Source: Bolinopsis microptera | Lineage: Eukaryota > Ctenophora > Tentaculata > Lobata > Bolinopsidae | Direction: 5' to 3' | Length of the DNA stretch: 17,081 nucleotides | NCBI RefSeq assembly: GCF_026151205.1 | Contig: NW_026971935.1 | Span: 1-17,081 of the forward strand | Shown: positions 1 through 9,213 of the stretch, piece after piece | Layout of the letters: each line of letters opens with the position of its first letter | How positions within the stretch are numbered: the stretch's first letter is position 1 | Program-made: the position numbers and the translations under genes | Notes under the pieces: model-generated | Databases searched by the model: none | Told to the model about the DNA's origin: nothing | What the model saw: only the letters and a program-made list of their open reading frames with translations

Positions 1-15
1 CGATATCTTTAAAAA

Positions 16-672
16 TCAGCATACATAATCGGGGTCCAGATTACGTTCATCTCTAACGCAACACTTCCATAATTTTATTGATACAATCAATAAACATATA
101 AATAGAAATGCAACGAAAAATATGATAACATAGTCAATAATCGAAAAATTCCCTAAGGTCGATTTTACATCATAAAAATTTAAGTCAACTTTACTTTCCG
201 TTTTTCTTATTCTTTCGTTGAGGTTTTTGAGTTCTGGAATGGTAGAAATATTCAGAACATCAGATTCGTCAAAACGAAACAGGTCAGTAGAGTTGGCGTC
301 GTAGTGCATGTTTAGGGTGAGCGTGTTGTTGTAAGTACTAGGGTTAAACAAAATCCTAGTACCCACGTGCACTGCCTGGTTCTCTACAGACCAAGGTATA
401 AAAGTTGCCTTATTGGGCGCGAAATGTTGAAGAGCATGCCCATCTCCGTTGAAGGCTGTTGCTCTTTCTGTCGAAGTAATAAGTACCCCTGTGTTCAACG
501 ACTCAAGGTTGTACGGGGAGCAATTGCTCTTCGTGAGCTGACAAGAGGAGCTGAGCGATGAATTTGTCAGGCAAGACAATGACAAGCTCCTCCTGAAAGA
601 TTCATCAGAACACAGTCCAAACAATCCTTCTCTGCACCCCTTGAAGCTGAAGAGAGCACCGTAAATAGACGA
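16..672 (-). CDS. C-terminal exon of a single-pass membrane glycoprotein, possibly envelope-like
   Basis: An open frame of about 218 codons ends at TGA 16-18. It can be read back to position 672, directly after an AG (674-673) that could be a splice acceptor; the in-frame codon upstream is TAG, so this is probably an exon and not a complete gene. The protein has several cysteines near its start, multiple N-glycosylation sequons (NSS, NNT, NST, NIS, NFS), an amphipathic, possibly coiled-coil stretch (PELKNLNERIRKTESKV), a strong hydrophobic segment (about 24 residues from IIDYVIIFF) and a short tail beginning KLWKCC, which could be palmitoylated. This stem, membrane anchor and short tail arrangement is seen in fusion glycoproteins of viruses and env-bearing retroelements, but also in host type I receptors. 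I do not recognise a specific family. The N-terminal part and any polymerase genes are not visible, and an overlapping open frame hints at a frameshift. Confidence 0.5.
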   Translation of the reverse strand, partial: SSIYGALFSFKGCREGLFGLCSDESFRRSLSLSCLTNSSLSSSCQLTKSNCSPYNLESLNTGVLITSTERATAFNGDGHALQHFAPNKATFIPWSVENQAVHVGTRILFNPSTYNNTLTLNMHYDANSTDLFRFDESDVLNISTIPELKNLNERIRKTESKVDLNFYDVKSTLGNFSIIDYVIIFFVAFLFICLLIVSIKLWKCCVRDERNLDPDYVC

Positions 673-809
673 CTAGGTTTATGAGTGAAACTATTGGACA
701 TTAGTGGACTTGAATTCTGTCTGAGGTAGTTAATGACAGGTACGAAACTAAATGCTGGGAGTTTGGGAGTGTCTATGGTTTGAGGTGCTGAAATTTTGGA
801 ATCTAAACG
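567..809 (-). other. Overlapping open frame upstream of the membrane-protein exon
   Basis: Eighty codons are open from 809, directly after a pyrimidine-rich run ending in AG (811-810), to TGA at 569-567. The frame differs from that of the membrane-protein exon and overlaps it by about 100 bp. The composition (proline, serine, leucine) looks more protein-like than surrounding AT-rich DNA. It could be the preceding part of the same coding region separated by an indel, an exon with an unseen donor, or chance. No good GT donor was found between 690 and 809. Confidence 0.25.
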
Positions 810-1262
810 CTACAATTTGAGGAGAAGGTGATTCGTGATAATTTACAACAAACAAAATATGAACTAAATAAATACTACTGAGCAATTACCTTAGTAGGAT
901 AAAAACTTGATTACATTAAGATTAAAGCTATACTAAATTTCAATCTAATCCTATTCTAATGCCTAAACGAAAATATACCTTCGAATAAAAAGATATTGAT
1001 AAAAGAAGTTTAAGTAATATGAGTGTTGTTAGTAAGTAAGAATGACATCACGGATCAATGATGAACAATTTGTTTGTTAAACAAATATCTATCGAGATAA
1101 AGTTTGACTGAACTAGTTATAACATTTGATAATATAATCATGATAATAATCTGTTGCTGATATCTGTTATAAACAGAGACATAAATATCTGTTAAAAACA
1201 AAGACATAAAACTTTGAACAATTGTTAACAATTTTTACAACAAAAAATGCATGATGAACACT
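690..1262. other. AT-rich intergenic DNA with a 25-bp doublet
   Basis: Apart from the open frame reaching 809, nothing coding is visible. Two imperfect 25-bp units lie head to tail at 1160-1184 and 1185-1209; both begin ATATCTGTTA and end GACATAA. A 14-bp perfect palindrome, AATTGTTAACAATT, follows at 1220-1233. This is presumably the 3' flank of the minus-strand gene ending at 1263; no AATAAA on the minus strand was found in it. Confidence 0.5.
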
Positions 1263-2103
1263 TTAACAGCATTTCTGACAGAAGTTTAGTTTAACCTTTG
1301 GGCATAAACATTTGATGCCAATCCAACAAATTAAGGCAACCAAAATTAAACCAGCAGAGATTCCTAGCGGGAGCCCTATTTTTAGTCCCAGGTTCGATCT
1401 CTTAGGTACTGTAGCTACAGTATCCTCTGTTCCTGCAATATGTTTAGAATAAGTAAGAGTTGGTCAAAATAAGGTATAAATGATTTCAGTAAAGAATTTG
1501 TGCACTATATTGTGCATGGCTAATCTCATATTCACTCGCCTCTCAGAATTAAAGGTTATTCATATCAATTATACATAAAATATAAAATATAAATGGTTCG
1601 GGTTATGTTAGTTTACACTTCAAGAGCGCAAGACGACTCTCTCGTATTTGAAATCTCGACTCACCGACTAAGCTTTTACAGCTTACTGTAACCGTAATCT
1701 TCTTCTTACTACTTAGAAGAAGGGGGAAAGTGGAACTTTCGCATTCCTTCACCACCTCGCATCCTAAAATGAAAACAGTCAGAAAATATACAATTATTTT
1801 GTATCATGCAGCATAAGCTCTAGCTAATCCTGAATATATTGGTCTCGATTGAATTATCGGTATACTTTGCTCATCATTTTATTAAGGGGACCTATTTACA
1901 GACTTAATAGAACATACTTTATATTTGCTGTATTATAACTTAAGATGGCACTCACCCTCATACTGCGCTTGGAGACCCTCCAGCTCTTCCTTGCTCAGAT
2001 CTGCGCTGCTCATCCTGACACACTCTTCGAGGTCCTCGTGGGCTGTGTCGGAAATGACGAGCCCGACGAGGACCAGGATCAAAATCAGCTCAGAAATATT
2101 CAT
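1263..2103 (-). CDS. Three-exon gene for a small type I membrane protein (138 aa)
   Basis: Exons on the minus strand are 2103-1956, 1763-1665 and 1432-1263 (TAA at 1265-1263). Both donors read GTGAGT (1955-1950 and 1664-1659); acceptors are TTTTAG (AG at 1765-1764) and TTGCAG (AG at 1434-1433). Both introns are phase 1 and the frame is open throughout, which supports the model strongly for such short exons. The product starts MNISELILILVLVGLVISD, a convincing signal peptide (residues 1 to about 20). The ectodomain is about 75 residues with cysteines at 28, 51, 57 and 78 and a lysine-rich ITVTVSC strand. A transmembrane segment spans roughly residues 98-120 (IGLPLGISAGLILVALICW), and the short tail has CLC and a terminal CQKCC. 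I do not recognise the family. A cell-surface receptor, adhesion or signalling subunit is possible; function is unknown. Four E-boxes lie 80-330 bp upstream of the ATG. Confidence 0.75.
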
Positions 2104-2186
2104 TATATCAGTTTAAATTAGGTGTGCAAATGATGGTGTAAACTACGGAACTGAACAGGTCACAAGTGCGAGCACTGGTACCCTGT

Positions 2187-2440
2187 GTCACGTGACGATG
2201 TAGCAAGCATTCATGCCTCGTTAGACATCTGCCAGGGTCCAATTACTCCATATAAGGAGAACTGCAGTTGGGTTCATACTGGATCAGAGTCACGTGATAG
2301 AAGTAGTTGTCACGTGACCTCATTTCCCAGACTATAACAAGCATTCATATCTCGTTAGACGTTTGGCAGGGTTATTCAATATTAGAATAACACTAGAATT
2401 TAACCATGGATATGGATCAGAGTCACGTGATACTGATAGA
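2187..2440. promoter_or_regulatory. Duplicated E-box cluster between divergent genes
   Basis: GTCACGTGAC, a perfect 10-bp palindrome, occurs at 2187-2196 and 2309-2318; GTCACGTGAT occurs at 2289-2298 and 2422-2431. All four contain the CACGTG E-box bound by bHLH-zip factors of the USF, MITF and TFE type in animals, and the first two match the lysosomal CLEAR-type consensus. The cluster arose by tandem duplication: CAAGCATTCAT and CTCGTTAGAC recur at about 2204-2225 and 2338-2360, and GGATCAGAGTCACGTGAT recurs at both distal ends, but the intervening bases have diverged. Its position immediately upstream of the minus-strand gene's start, and upstream of the plus-strand gene, fits a shared regulatory region. 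Binding is inferred only. Confidence 0.55.
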
Positions 2441-2527
2441 AGCGCTGGAAAGTTAATGTTAATTTAGGGTAATGGATATTAATATTTACTTTACTTTACG
2501 TTGGTTAGCTGCAAGGCAGCAGGGTCA

Positions 2528-2628
2528 TATATAAAAATATAAAACCACCGTTTTACCTTTACTTCGGACAACCATGGCCGGCACCAGTACTACAGGAACC
2601 CGAAGGATCGATAACTAAGGCGATTAAG
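2528..2628 (+). promoter_or_regulatory. TATA-like box and possible 5' noncoding exon
   Basis: TATATAAAA at 2528-2536 is followed about 40 bp later by ACCATGG (ATG at 2574), a good initiation context. That frame is only 14 codons and stops at TAA 2616-2618. AAG|GTAAAT at 2626-2634 is a reasonable splice donor. The arrangement fits a promoter and first exon with a short upstream ORF, splicing toward the exon at 3282. It is a guess; the large gene's true start is not established. Confidence 0.3.
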
Positions 2629-2746
2629 GTAAATATTACACCACACTTTCTTCGCCCGTGGCTCCGCTGTATAGATCATGTACATCTTCTCATTTGACCC
2701 TCACACACGATTTCTGGAGCGTTCGGCTGAGTAGATAATATATATA

Positions 2747-2883
2747 TATAAATAGCCATTTATTTTGGGCTGCACGATTTTGTTTATGTAGGATCAACAG
2801 CACTCTTTAGAATTATCTGAATTGGAACCGCTATATAAATAGCCATTTATTTTGGCTGCACGATTTTGTTTATGTAAGATCAA
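2747..2883. repeat. Two-copy direct repeat containing TATAAATAG
   Basis: About 50 bp at 2747-2797 recur at 2834-2883 with two differences (one G fewer after ATTTATTTTGG, and GTAGG versus GTAAG). Each copy starts TATAAATAGCCATTTA and contains GCTGCACGATTTTG. A 36-bp unrelated spacer separates them, giving a period of about 87 bp. The first copy abuts a short (TA)n run. Both copies carry a TATA-box-like sequence upstream of the plus-strand gene, so a duplicated core promoter is one possibility; a transposon end or simple duplication is as likely. Confidence 0.6.
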
Positions 2884-3281
2884 ATTTTAAATCAAAGACT
2901 GATCGACATGGTATGAAATATGAAACTACTTTAAAGGCTACGACATGGTATTTTGCTCAATATCAACTTTAATTTTAGCAGTTTTGGTAGGTATTATCAA
3001 ATTGTCAAATGAAGATATTGATAAAAGAGTTTATTTAGCCATGGATATAATAGAAATTAAAAATTATGTTACAGAGACCTATGTATTTTGAAAGTCATGA
3101 TTGACCCTATATATTTTAGGTCATTCATAACTTAACACAAAAAAGAATTGTAATCAAACAAATTATCTATACCAGATCGGTTCAAAATAAGTATAACTTA
3201 AGCTGGTTGATGAATGTAATGTTTGAAATTGGTAGATGTAGCAATGTAATCTATATATATTTGGTTTGCATGCACATTCAG

Positions 3282-6200
3282 TCTCAGCTCTTGGAGAAAA
3301 CTGGCTTGGAGGACATTCTCAGTGCTTGTGACATATCTGTAGTTTCACCTTCAAATGCTGTTCTCAGTGTACCTATGATTACACGCGCACGCTACATGAT
3401 GGAGGTAAATGTTTAGAAGTTGAGCCAGATGACTCCAAAATTATAAATTGTGTCTTTGAACGCAGAATTGTGCGAAGAAATATTTACGAGTCTTACATCC
3501 TGAGCCTAATGTTACGTTGATCGTAATGTTATAGACATTACAGTTTTCATATAATGCCAGGTTATTGCGATCACACTAGAAGTTCTCAAAAGGAAAGCAT
3601 ACGAAGATTCGTGCAGTGATGTCGAGATAGATGCCTGGAGTGCTAACTGCTTCTCAAAATATGTCAATTTCGCTTACTGGGAGACGGTTCTAGAATTTCA
3701 AATAACAGTCCTGGCTTTTATGAGGTAAAGAAAACAGACAAAAATAGATATGTGTATATATTATTATAAAATTGTGATTTATAATCTGTATAGGGGGCAT
3801 TTATGCTGTCAATATTGGATACATTATGATCGTTATCTTCCAGGTCAATACGAGAGAGAAATTTCGAGAAGAGTAGGGCTCTGTTGTCAGCACTGACAAA
3901 ATACTTCTTTGCCCTCGATCACACCAATTACGCTCGATGGACCCCAGTGAGCCTATTTGACTTAGAGAACTTTAAAAAGTTGATTCCAGACGAGTATGAG
4001 CAAGTGAAGAATTTCTTCACTGTGACCAAAACTCGATCGAAACATTCTGCCATTGCTTTAGACCAAGCCCATGAGCAGAATAACGCAAAGATAAAGGATA
4101 TCAAGGGTGGTCTAGCTTTCCTTTGTTCCGACGATAAGACGACAATATTGAAATGGGGTCTTTCCAGTCCAGAATTCCTTAGGCTACAGGAGGAATACGA
4201 AGCAGCCGTGAACCCTACGGCGCCTCCAACTGATGTAAAGAAACATCATAGTGACTCTGTTACCCACCAAAATGAGTTTCTAAAGAACATCAAGAAACTT
4301 GAAATGGCTGTTGGGGGTGTTTTAAACCCATTCGCTTCGGAATCGTCCACACTACGTTCATTAAGAGATGGAATGGAGATCCCACAGTCAGCTGAGATTG
4401 AAAATTCAATCAGGACTCTTAAGGCAGTTGGTAATGAACAGTATAAAGAGTATGTAACAGAACGGCTACTCAAACCACTACCTGAGAGGAAGCCTATTAC
4501 TGACGCTATTCACAAGAACAGTCTCATCTTACCCAAAAACAGCAATGCTGCAGAAAAGAAAGGGCAAGGGTTATCAGATCGAGACGAGAAAGCCCTTGTT
4601 CGTGATCTGCAAGTTATTGGTCTTCTAAGACAAAATGAAGTTAAAGATGCCCTTAGGTTAACATTCGTTTATTACAACAATTTTACAATCCCAATTATCT
4701 AAAATTTGAATTTTTCTGAACAGTTTAATCTATCAGCTATTATTCCGCATTTCAATATTTTGACTTTTCAAAAGATAAGCGATTGAATAGATAAATTAAT
4801 ATGTTATCTTAGTATCAATAAAATAGCCGATTTACGATTCAGGTACGAGCCTAAAGGTTTTCCCTTGGTGTTTATGACGAAAGGAAAAATGTACCAAAAC
4901 CAAAAGTCAGCAGTACTAGACCGTTTCAAGGCATATAGTGCGAACCTTGAGCGACCTGATGTTGAAGTGGTCGTTGTAGACTTAGCTCACTACCTCTACA
5001 TGTTTTCAAACAGAACAGGAGTCACGCTCATCAGACATATGTTCAATGTAAGTGCTCTGCTATGCCACTAATAAGCTCCTTCCTTCTTTCTGAAAAGCCA
5101 ACACTAAGGTTTCGACGTTTGCGTCAACCCTCCTATTGTGTCAGAAAAACGTGGATTACTCTTCCATTAAATGATAGTTCAGTCCTTAAAAAGTATACTT
5201 GTTTTGGAAACTGGATCTGAAGTTTTACCCTGATTTTAAAATTTCTCCTGTTTCAAATTATTATAAAACCGAGAGAAGTTGCAGTTACTGCGGGCCTTCT
5301 GTTTGGAATCAGCTTCCTTATCAATTGAGAACATTGACCGATATTGCTTTGTTTAAAAAGAGACTAAACACTCATCTCTTTGGAAAGGTATTCATATAAG
5401 TATCATATAATATCTTTAAATTCATTAAAACCATACTTCATAAAAAATAAGTTCTTATTTACATGTTCAAGAGTCGCTTTAGATGGCTTGAACTGAATCT
5501 TTAGGTTTTGAGTTTTTTGGCCATAAAGCGATGTATACATTTATAGTTATTATTATTATCATTATTCACCAGGAGATTTGGAACGCAATTGAATCCTTGG
5601 TGCAGAAGCATAAATGCAAGACACTTGCTTTGGTGCAAGATCGGTATGATGTCCCAAATCCACTAAAGGCTCAACGTGGATCCGGTCTTCGCCAGCGTGT
5701 GACACTAGACTCCCCGGTTTGTTTACATCATGTGTTGGTAGATTTTATAACAACCGTATTTATAACACTTCTTCAGAAATATTGCATCCATTTAATTGAG
5801 CATTCAATCAAACTCCAGAAATCACCTAGATGCGACTTAATCTAATCCGGTTTTCTTTTCAGGTGCCCAGCCACTTTAGGGAAGATTATATGAAGAATCC
5901 TCAGAACAAAGAAGAGCTGTACGAAATGTTCATGACGTTTTTGCATGAACGGTCGTTAGAAAAGGCGGAGATGAGAATCTATGTCACCAAAAACTCTAGA
6001 GTTCTCTCAAATAGAGGTCCATCCTTTTTTGAGCCAAGCAACCACATCGAAGCTGACACCCGTGTGGCTCTCTTCGTGAAAGATGCGTTGCAAAAAAACT
6101 TCAAGAGAATTCTTGTGAGAACTGGTGACACTGATGTCATATTTATTCTTGTTGGACAGTGTCGAAAGTTTCTGCTGTTGAATAAGAACCTGCAACTCTT

Positions 6201-6894
6201 TGTTGATATGCACACAAGTTCGTCTAATAAGGGTTCTTCCAGTTACATCGATATAGTGAAAATAGCGACTTCTATTGGAATCAATAGGTCTGTCGGACTA
6301 CCTCTTCTTCACGCCTACTCTGGATGCGATTATACGCCCAGCTTTTACGGTATTGGAAAATCGAAGTGGTTCGATACATACTTGTTACACCCAGAAGTCA
6401 TGGACATGTTCACAAGGATTGTGGAGAATCCTGAATCAGTACAAGAAGCAGAAATCGTCAAGATAACACAGTATACCTTAGCTGTGTACGGGGTGGATGA
6501 TCCTAAAAAAGGCCTGCTAGAGGGCAGATTTGATCGACTTACTTCAAAGAAAATCAACACCTTTCGTTCGCTGCCGCCATCACCTGGTGCTGCAATCATC
6601 CAATTCCGTAAAGCTGTTCATATTGCAGCACATATCTGGGGCAAAGCGTGTGAACCTGAAATAACTCCGCCAGATATGTGCAGCCCACTACAAGGGTGGA
6701 AGAAGGTCGGCGAGAACGTGGAACACATTTGGACTGTAACACCTGAGCCAACTGACAAGGATCGCTACGCTTGCTGCAAGAAGACATGTGGTTGCAGAAG
6801 AAAGCAGGACATTTGTCAAGGAAGATGCTCCTGTCGTGATGCAGACATGCCTTGTCTTTATTTATGTAAATGCAGAAGGAAATGTGCAAGTTAA
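3282..6894 (+). CDS. Six-exon FEN1/XPG-like PIN nuclease with C-terminal cysteine cluster
   Basis: Exons are 3282-3404, 3561-3724, 3844-4656, 4843-5047, 5573-5716 and 5863-6894 (TAA). All junctions are GT..AG with matching phases (0,2,2,0,0), giving 826 codons without a stop; counting starts at 3282. NYARW (124-128) and AHEQNN (171-176) mark an N-terminal region I recall from large families of uncharacterised invertebrate proteins. The nuclease reading rests on spaced acidic motifs: VVVVDLA (D413), LVQDRYD (D458, D461), HIEADTR (about 546-548), VRTGDTDVIF (D572, D574) and SGCDYTPSFYGIGK (637-649). The last two resemble the acidic site and the GCDY..GIG helix-turn segment of FEN1/XPG flap nucleases. 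Eleven cysteines between 787 and 824 (CGC, CSC, CKC) resemble a CXC/tesmin-like metal-binding domain, suggesting DNA binding. The true N-terminus is unresolved: the frame stays open upstream to 3207, through MHIQ at 3270, but that may be intron. Catalytic activity is inferred. Such genes often occur in many copies, so a mobile origin is possible. Confidence 0.8.
5199..5567 (+). mobile_element. LINE 3' fragment inside an intron
   Basis: Within the 5048-5572 intron, an open stretch ending at TAA 5397-5399 contains CGPSVWNQLPYQLR and LFKKRLNTHLF. That is the GP..WN.LP...R...F K..L..HLF signature at the extreme C-terminus of many non-LTR reverse transcriptases. Downstream, TCGCTTTAGATGG, ATAAAGCGATGTATAC and a degenerate (ATT)n run (about 5549-5567) resemble the 3' end of CR1/RTE-like LINEs. 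The insertion is 5' truncated; upstream of about 5199 only weak similarity is seen, so the left edge is uncertain. It lies in the same orientation as the host gene. Its tail ends five bases before exon 5 (5573), so it supplies the sequence before that acceptor. Confidence 0.7.
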
Positions 6895-7835
6895 CGTCTT
6901 ATATCAACGTTGATCCAAAATGTATATATAGGAAAACCTATTAACAATTAATATTGTAACCTTGATGCCTGCATCATAAAGATTTATTTTGAAAATGATA
7001 AAATTAGGACACTCTAATATATTTCTAACCCTTTTTCTAACAGCTTTACATGTCCAGTCCACATTAAGCCTTATTTCAAGGGAAAAAGTTGATTTCAGAT
7101 ATTATTATTCATATTTGAAAGTAATACGTGAATCGTAAGAAGATTTATCTTCAAAAACATGTTCGATTTACTGATTAGATCGGTGGCATCTGTAGAATAT
7201 AGTGTTTATGTGGATCAATCTGTTAAAGCAGGGCTACTGTATCATTTTAACATTAATTTTGCATAGTGACGATACATTTATTCTGCCTCCTGTAATTATC
7301 TATTTCTCCAGTACAGTGTTACGGTACCACGAGGTTTTTAGCGCGGATATCGTGCTAGATACGGCACGCGCGGCAACCGAATCAGATTTAAGTGCAATTT
7401 TTTCATTGTAAACACTACATACAACGCGCAACACGTTCTACGAGGTCTAAATTTTTGAGGTCTGTAACACTGGAATGGAGCAATATTTAGACGATCTGAC
7501 ACTTTCTGGGGCCTTAGCAACCTAAGAGAAATTAGGGGAACAACTCAGAACAAATTTTTAGTCGAAATTCTGGTGTCTGTCGATGTCCGAAGTTTTGGCA
7601 GTAAAGTGATCACAACACAGCTTCTGAAGGCTCTAGAAGGTTCCCGATACCGTCAGAGTGTTCAGTACACTCCATTCTATCATATAAAAACCCTAAAAGA
7701 AGTCCCAGGGCTCGAGCAAAAAAGCGTGATATTTGCCCGTAAGAGCCTCTACTAACAAGGCCCCTGCGAGCTGCCAGTAAGATTTCCTGGCCTGACCTTA
7801 GGACCTTATATTGAAAACTTAAGTGCTATTTTAAC
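6895..7835. other. Intergenic DNA, no recognised gene
   Basis: This is the 3' flank of the nuclease-like gene, without a clear AATAAA near its stop. The stretch 7311-7560 is less AT-rich with scattered CG. An open frame at 7573-7755 (plus) begins MSVDVRSFGSKVITTQLLK and could be extended downstream of its stop by further sense-looking sequence, with TATAAAA at 7683. I find no family signature, so it may be a transposon remnant or chance. Confidence 0.4.
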
Positions 7836-7843
7836 ATGTTATA

Positions 7844-8032
7844 CTGGTAAAACCAAAAACATTTGACCGTAAACGGGTTCAACTCGGCGATCATTTTGAT
7901 TCTGATAGGTTATTAATATATGATATAAATTATAACATATAATTGTTTATATATTATAACTTAACGGGTGATACTCGTAAACAGTAAAATATTTGTTCCA
8001 TATATTGGACCGTCGACGAGTCCAACTCGGCG
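7844..8032. repeat. Diverged tandem duplication with ACTCGGCG cores
   Basis: A 25-bp motif at 7865-7889 (GACCGTAAACGGGTTCAACT followed by CGGCG) recurs at 8008-8032 as GACCGTCGACGAGTCCAACT plus CGGCG. Weaker similarity extends leftward (ATACTGGTAAAACC versus ATACTCGTAAACAG). The period is about 143 bp and AT-rich filler differs between copies. It stands out as islands of CG in AT-rich DNA. GGTTCAACTC looks slightly like a tRNA B box, but no tRNA fold is present. Confidence 0.45.
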
Positions 8033-8559
8033 TGCGTCCTAGTAGGTTGTAAACCTACAATTTATAACCTATAACAATATTTTCGAAATTTATTTCTGTA
8101 CGTCTACTAATAACGACTAATTTAAATGCATTAAATATAATTCTGGCAAAATAATTAATTCTTAATGGAACCAAATTTTAGGTGCGCCGCGCATATTTTC
8201 GAAAATTTACACCGTAGTTATAGTATGAAAATCGAGCGCTAAAGCAATACTGCCAAATTTTCACAAGAATACTTTAGTAATTTTTTAGTGTTATCGTTGC
8301 ATTTCAAACCTCCTTTATTCACTTTATTAGGTTATCTTTTCGACGATTAATTTGATTACTATCTATGTTTTCTCGTATTGTCATTGATATTGAGTACACA
8401 TTGATGAAAGAATAAGGGACAGTCTAAATAGGAAAGATTTTAGAAGAGTCTTAAAAGATTCCAAAGATTGAGCCAATGCAAATGATATGTTGCCTGGTAA
8501 CAGGAAGTCCTTTGTACATCTTAGGAGCCACTGCAGAGAAGTTACCCACACCAAACTTT
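8033..8559. other. AT-rich DNA, no gene seen
   Basis: No open frame or motif with family resemblance. Short AT runs dominate up to about 8400. From about 8400 the base composition becomes more balanced, and this may be the unrecognisable 5' part of the reverse-transcriptase relic that begins to be readable near 8560. Confidence 0.4.
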
Positions 8560-9213
8560 GATAATCGGTAATATAATACAGAATCGTGGATTATACCCGA
8601 TAACTACTGGCCTGTAACAGCCGGCTACTAGCTTACAATTGATGCAAGCGTGGTGTGTGGATGACTCTGCAGCAGCAGGTTCTCTGAAGAAACTCGGGCT
8701 GTTGTAGGATTTACTCAGTTTGAACGGTCCTAAGTTAGGCTACTTCCCCAAAAAAGTGAAGACTATTCTTATCCTAAAGGGCCCAAAATGGCTACTACCA
8801 GCAGCCATGTTTTTATTTGGAGATACTGGTATAGAGATCACATGCGATGGGGAGCATCATCTGGGAACAGTGATAGGTGGAGAGGAGGCTGTAGAAGAGT
8901 TGTCAGAAATTGCTCTTGATGAACCTCAGGCAGCCCTATCATTGTATACCAAAGCCCTCTGTCATCGGTGGACCTTTGTGATGCGCACCATCCAGAACAC
9001 TATTAATACCTCTTCATCCCATTGGAGAAGTGTACAAGAGAAAAGTTCATTCCGGCAATTATTGGTAGGAATGTGACTGACCTGCACAGGAGAATGTCTG
9101 CGCTACCTGTAAGATGAGGGGTGGTTGGTAGCGTTGAGCCAGTAGAGATCGCGGAAAAGGAATACCAGACGTCACTCAAGATAACAGAGGAGCTGGTTGA
9201 CCTCATCTATGAC
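8560..9213 (+). pseudogene. Reverse-transcriptase relic, catalytic C motif and thumb part
   Basis: Translation in pieces shows the end of a reverse transcriptase. QAWCVDDSAAAG (8645-8680) is the YxDD-type catalytic box, preceded by the weak LYPITTGL. GPKLGYFPKKVKTILILKGP and HHLGTVIG follow, then ALCHRWTFVMRTI, a run typical of a group of invertebrate non-LTR elements. Next come EKFIPAIIGRN, SALPVR and YQTSLKITEELVDLIYD in another frame. Damage includes TAG at 8705-8707, a frameshift near 9000-9020 and TGA at 9115-9117 where a glycine would be expected. The region ends at 9213, where a younger LINE is inserted; the element resumes at 9958. The upstream fingers and palm are missing or too decayed to read. 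Confidence 0.75.
9206..9213. repeat. Left target-site duplication, TCTATGAC
   Basis: TCTATGAC here is repeated exactly at 9958-9965, flanking the nested LINE. Removing one copy and the insert restores an uninterrupted frame of the host relic (..LIYD then QEASLMKLD..), which is strong support that these eight bases are the target duplication. Confidence 0.8.

Noticed and set aside
1160-1209. CRISPR-like doublet of 25-bp repeats
   Set aside because: There are only two imperfect units without spacers, in an animal-type genome; it is a simple tandem duplication.
1925-2116. Plus-strand frame of 63 codons
   Set aside because: It is the antisense of the signal-peptide exon, which has a start, donor and matching phase on the minus strand.
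3207-3281. Extension of the first nuclease-gene exon to the ATG at 3207 or 3270
   Set aside because: The sequence is AT-rich and intron-like, and an AG at 3280-3281 precedes the recognisable part; the start is left open instead of being claimed.
4246-4473. Minus-strand frame of 75 codons, and other short frames at 5979-6215, 6345-6599 and 6596-6889
   Set aside because: They lie opposite the well-supported exons of the plus-strand nuclease-like gene and show no protein family signature.
7865-7890. tRNA or SINE promoter because of GGTTCAACTC
   Set aside because: No A box at the right distance and no acceptor or anticodon stem; the second copy lacks the B-box match.
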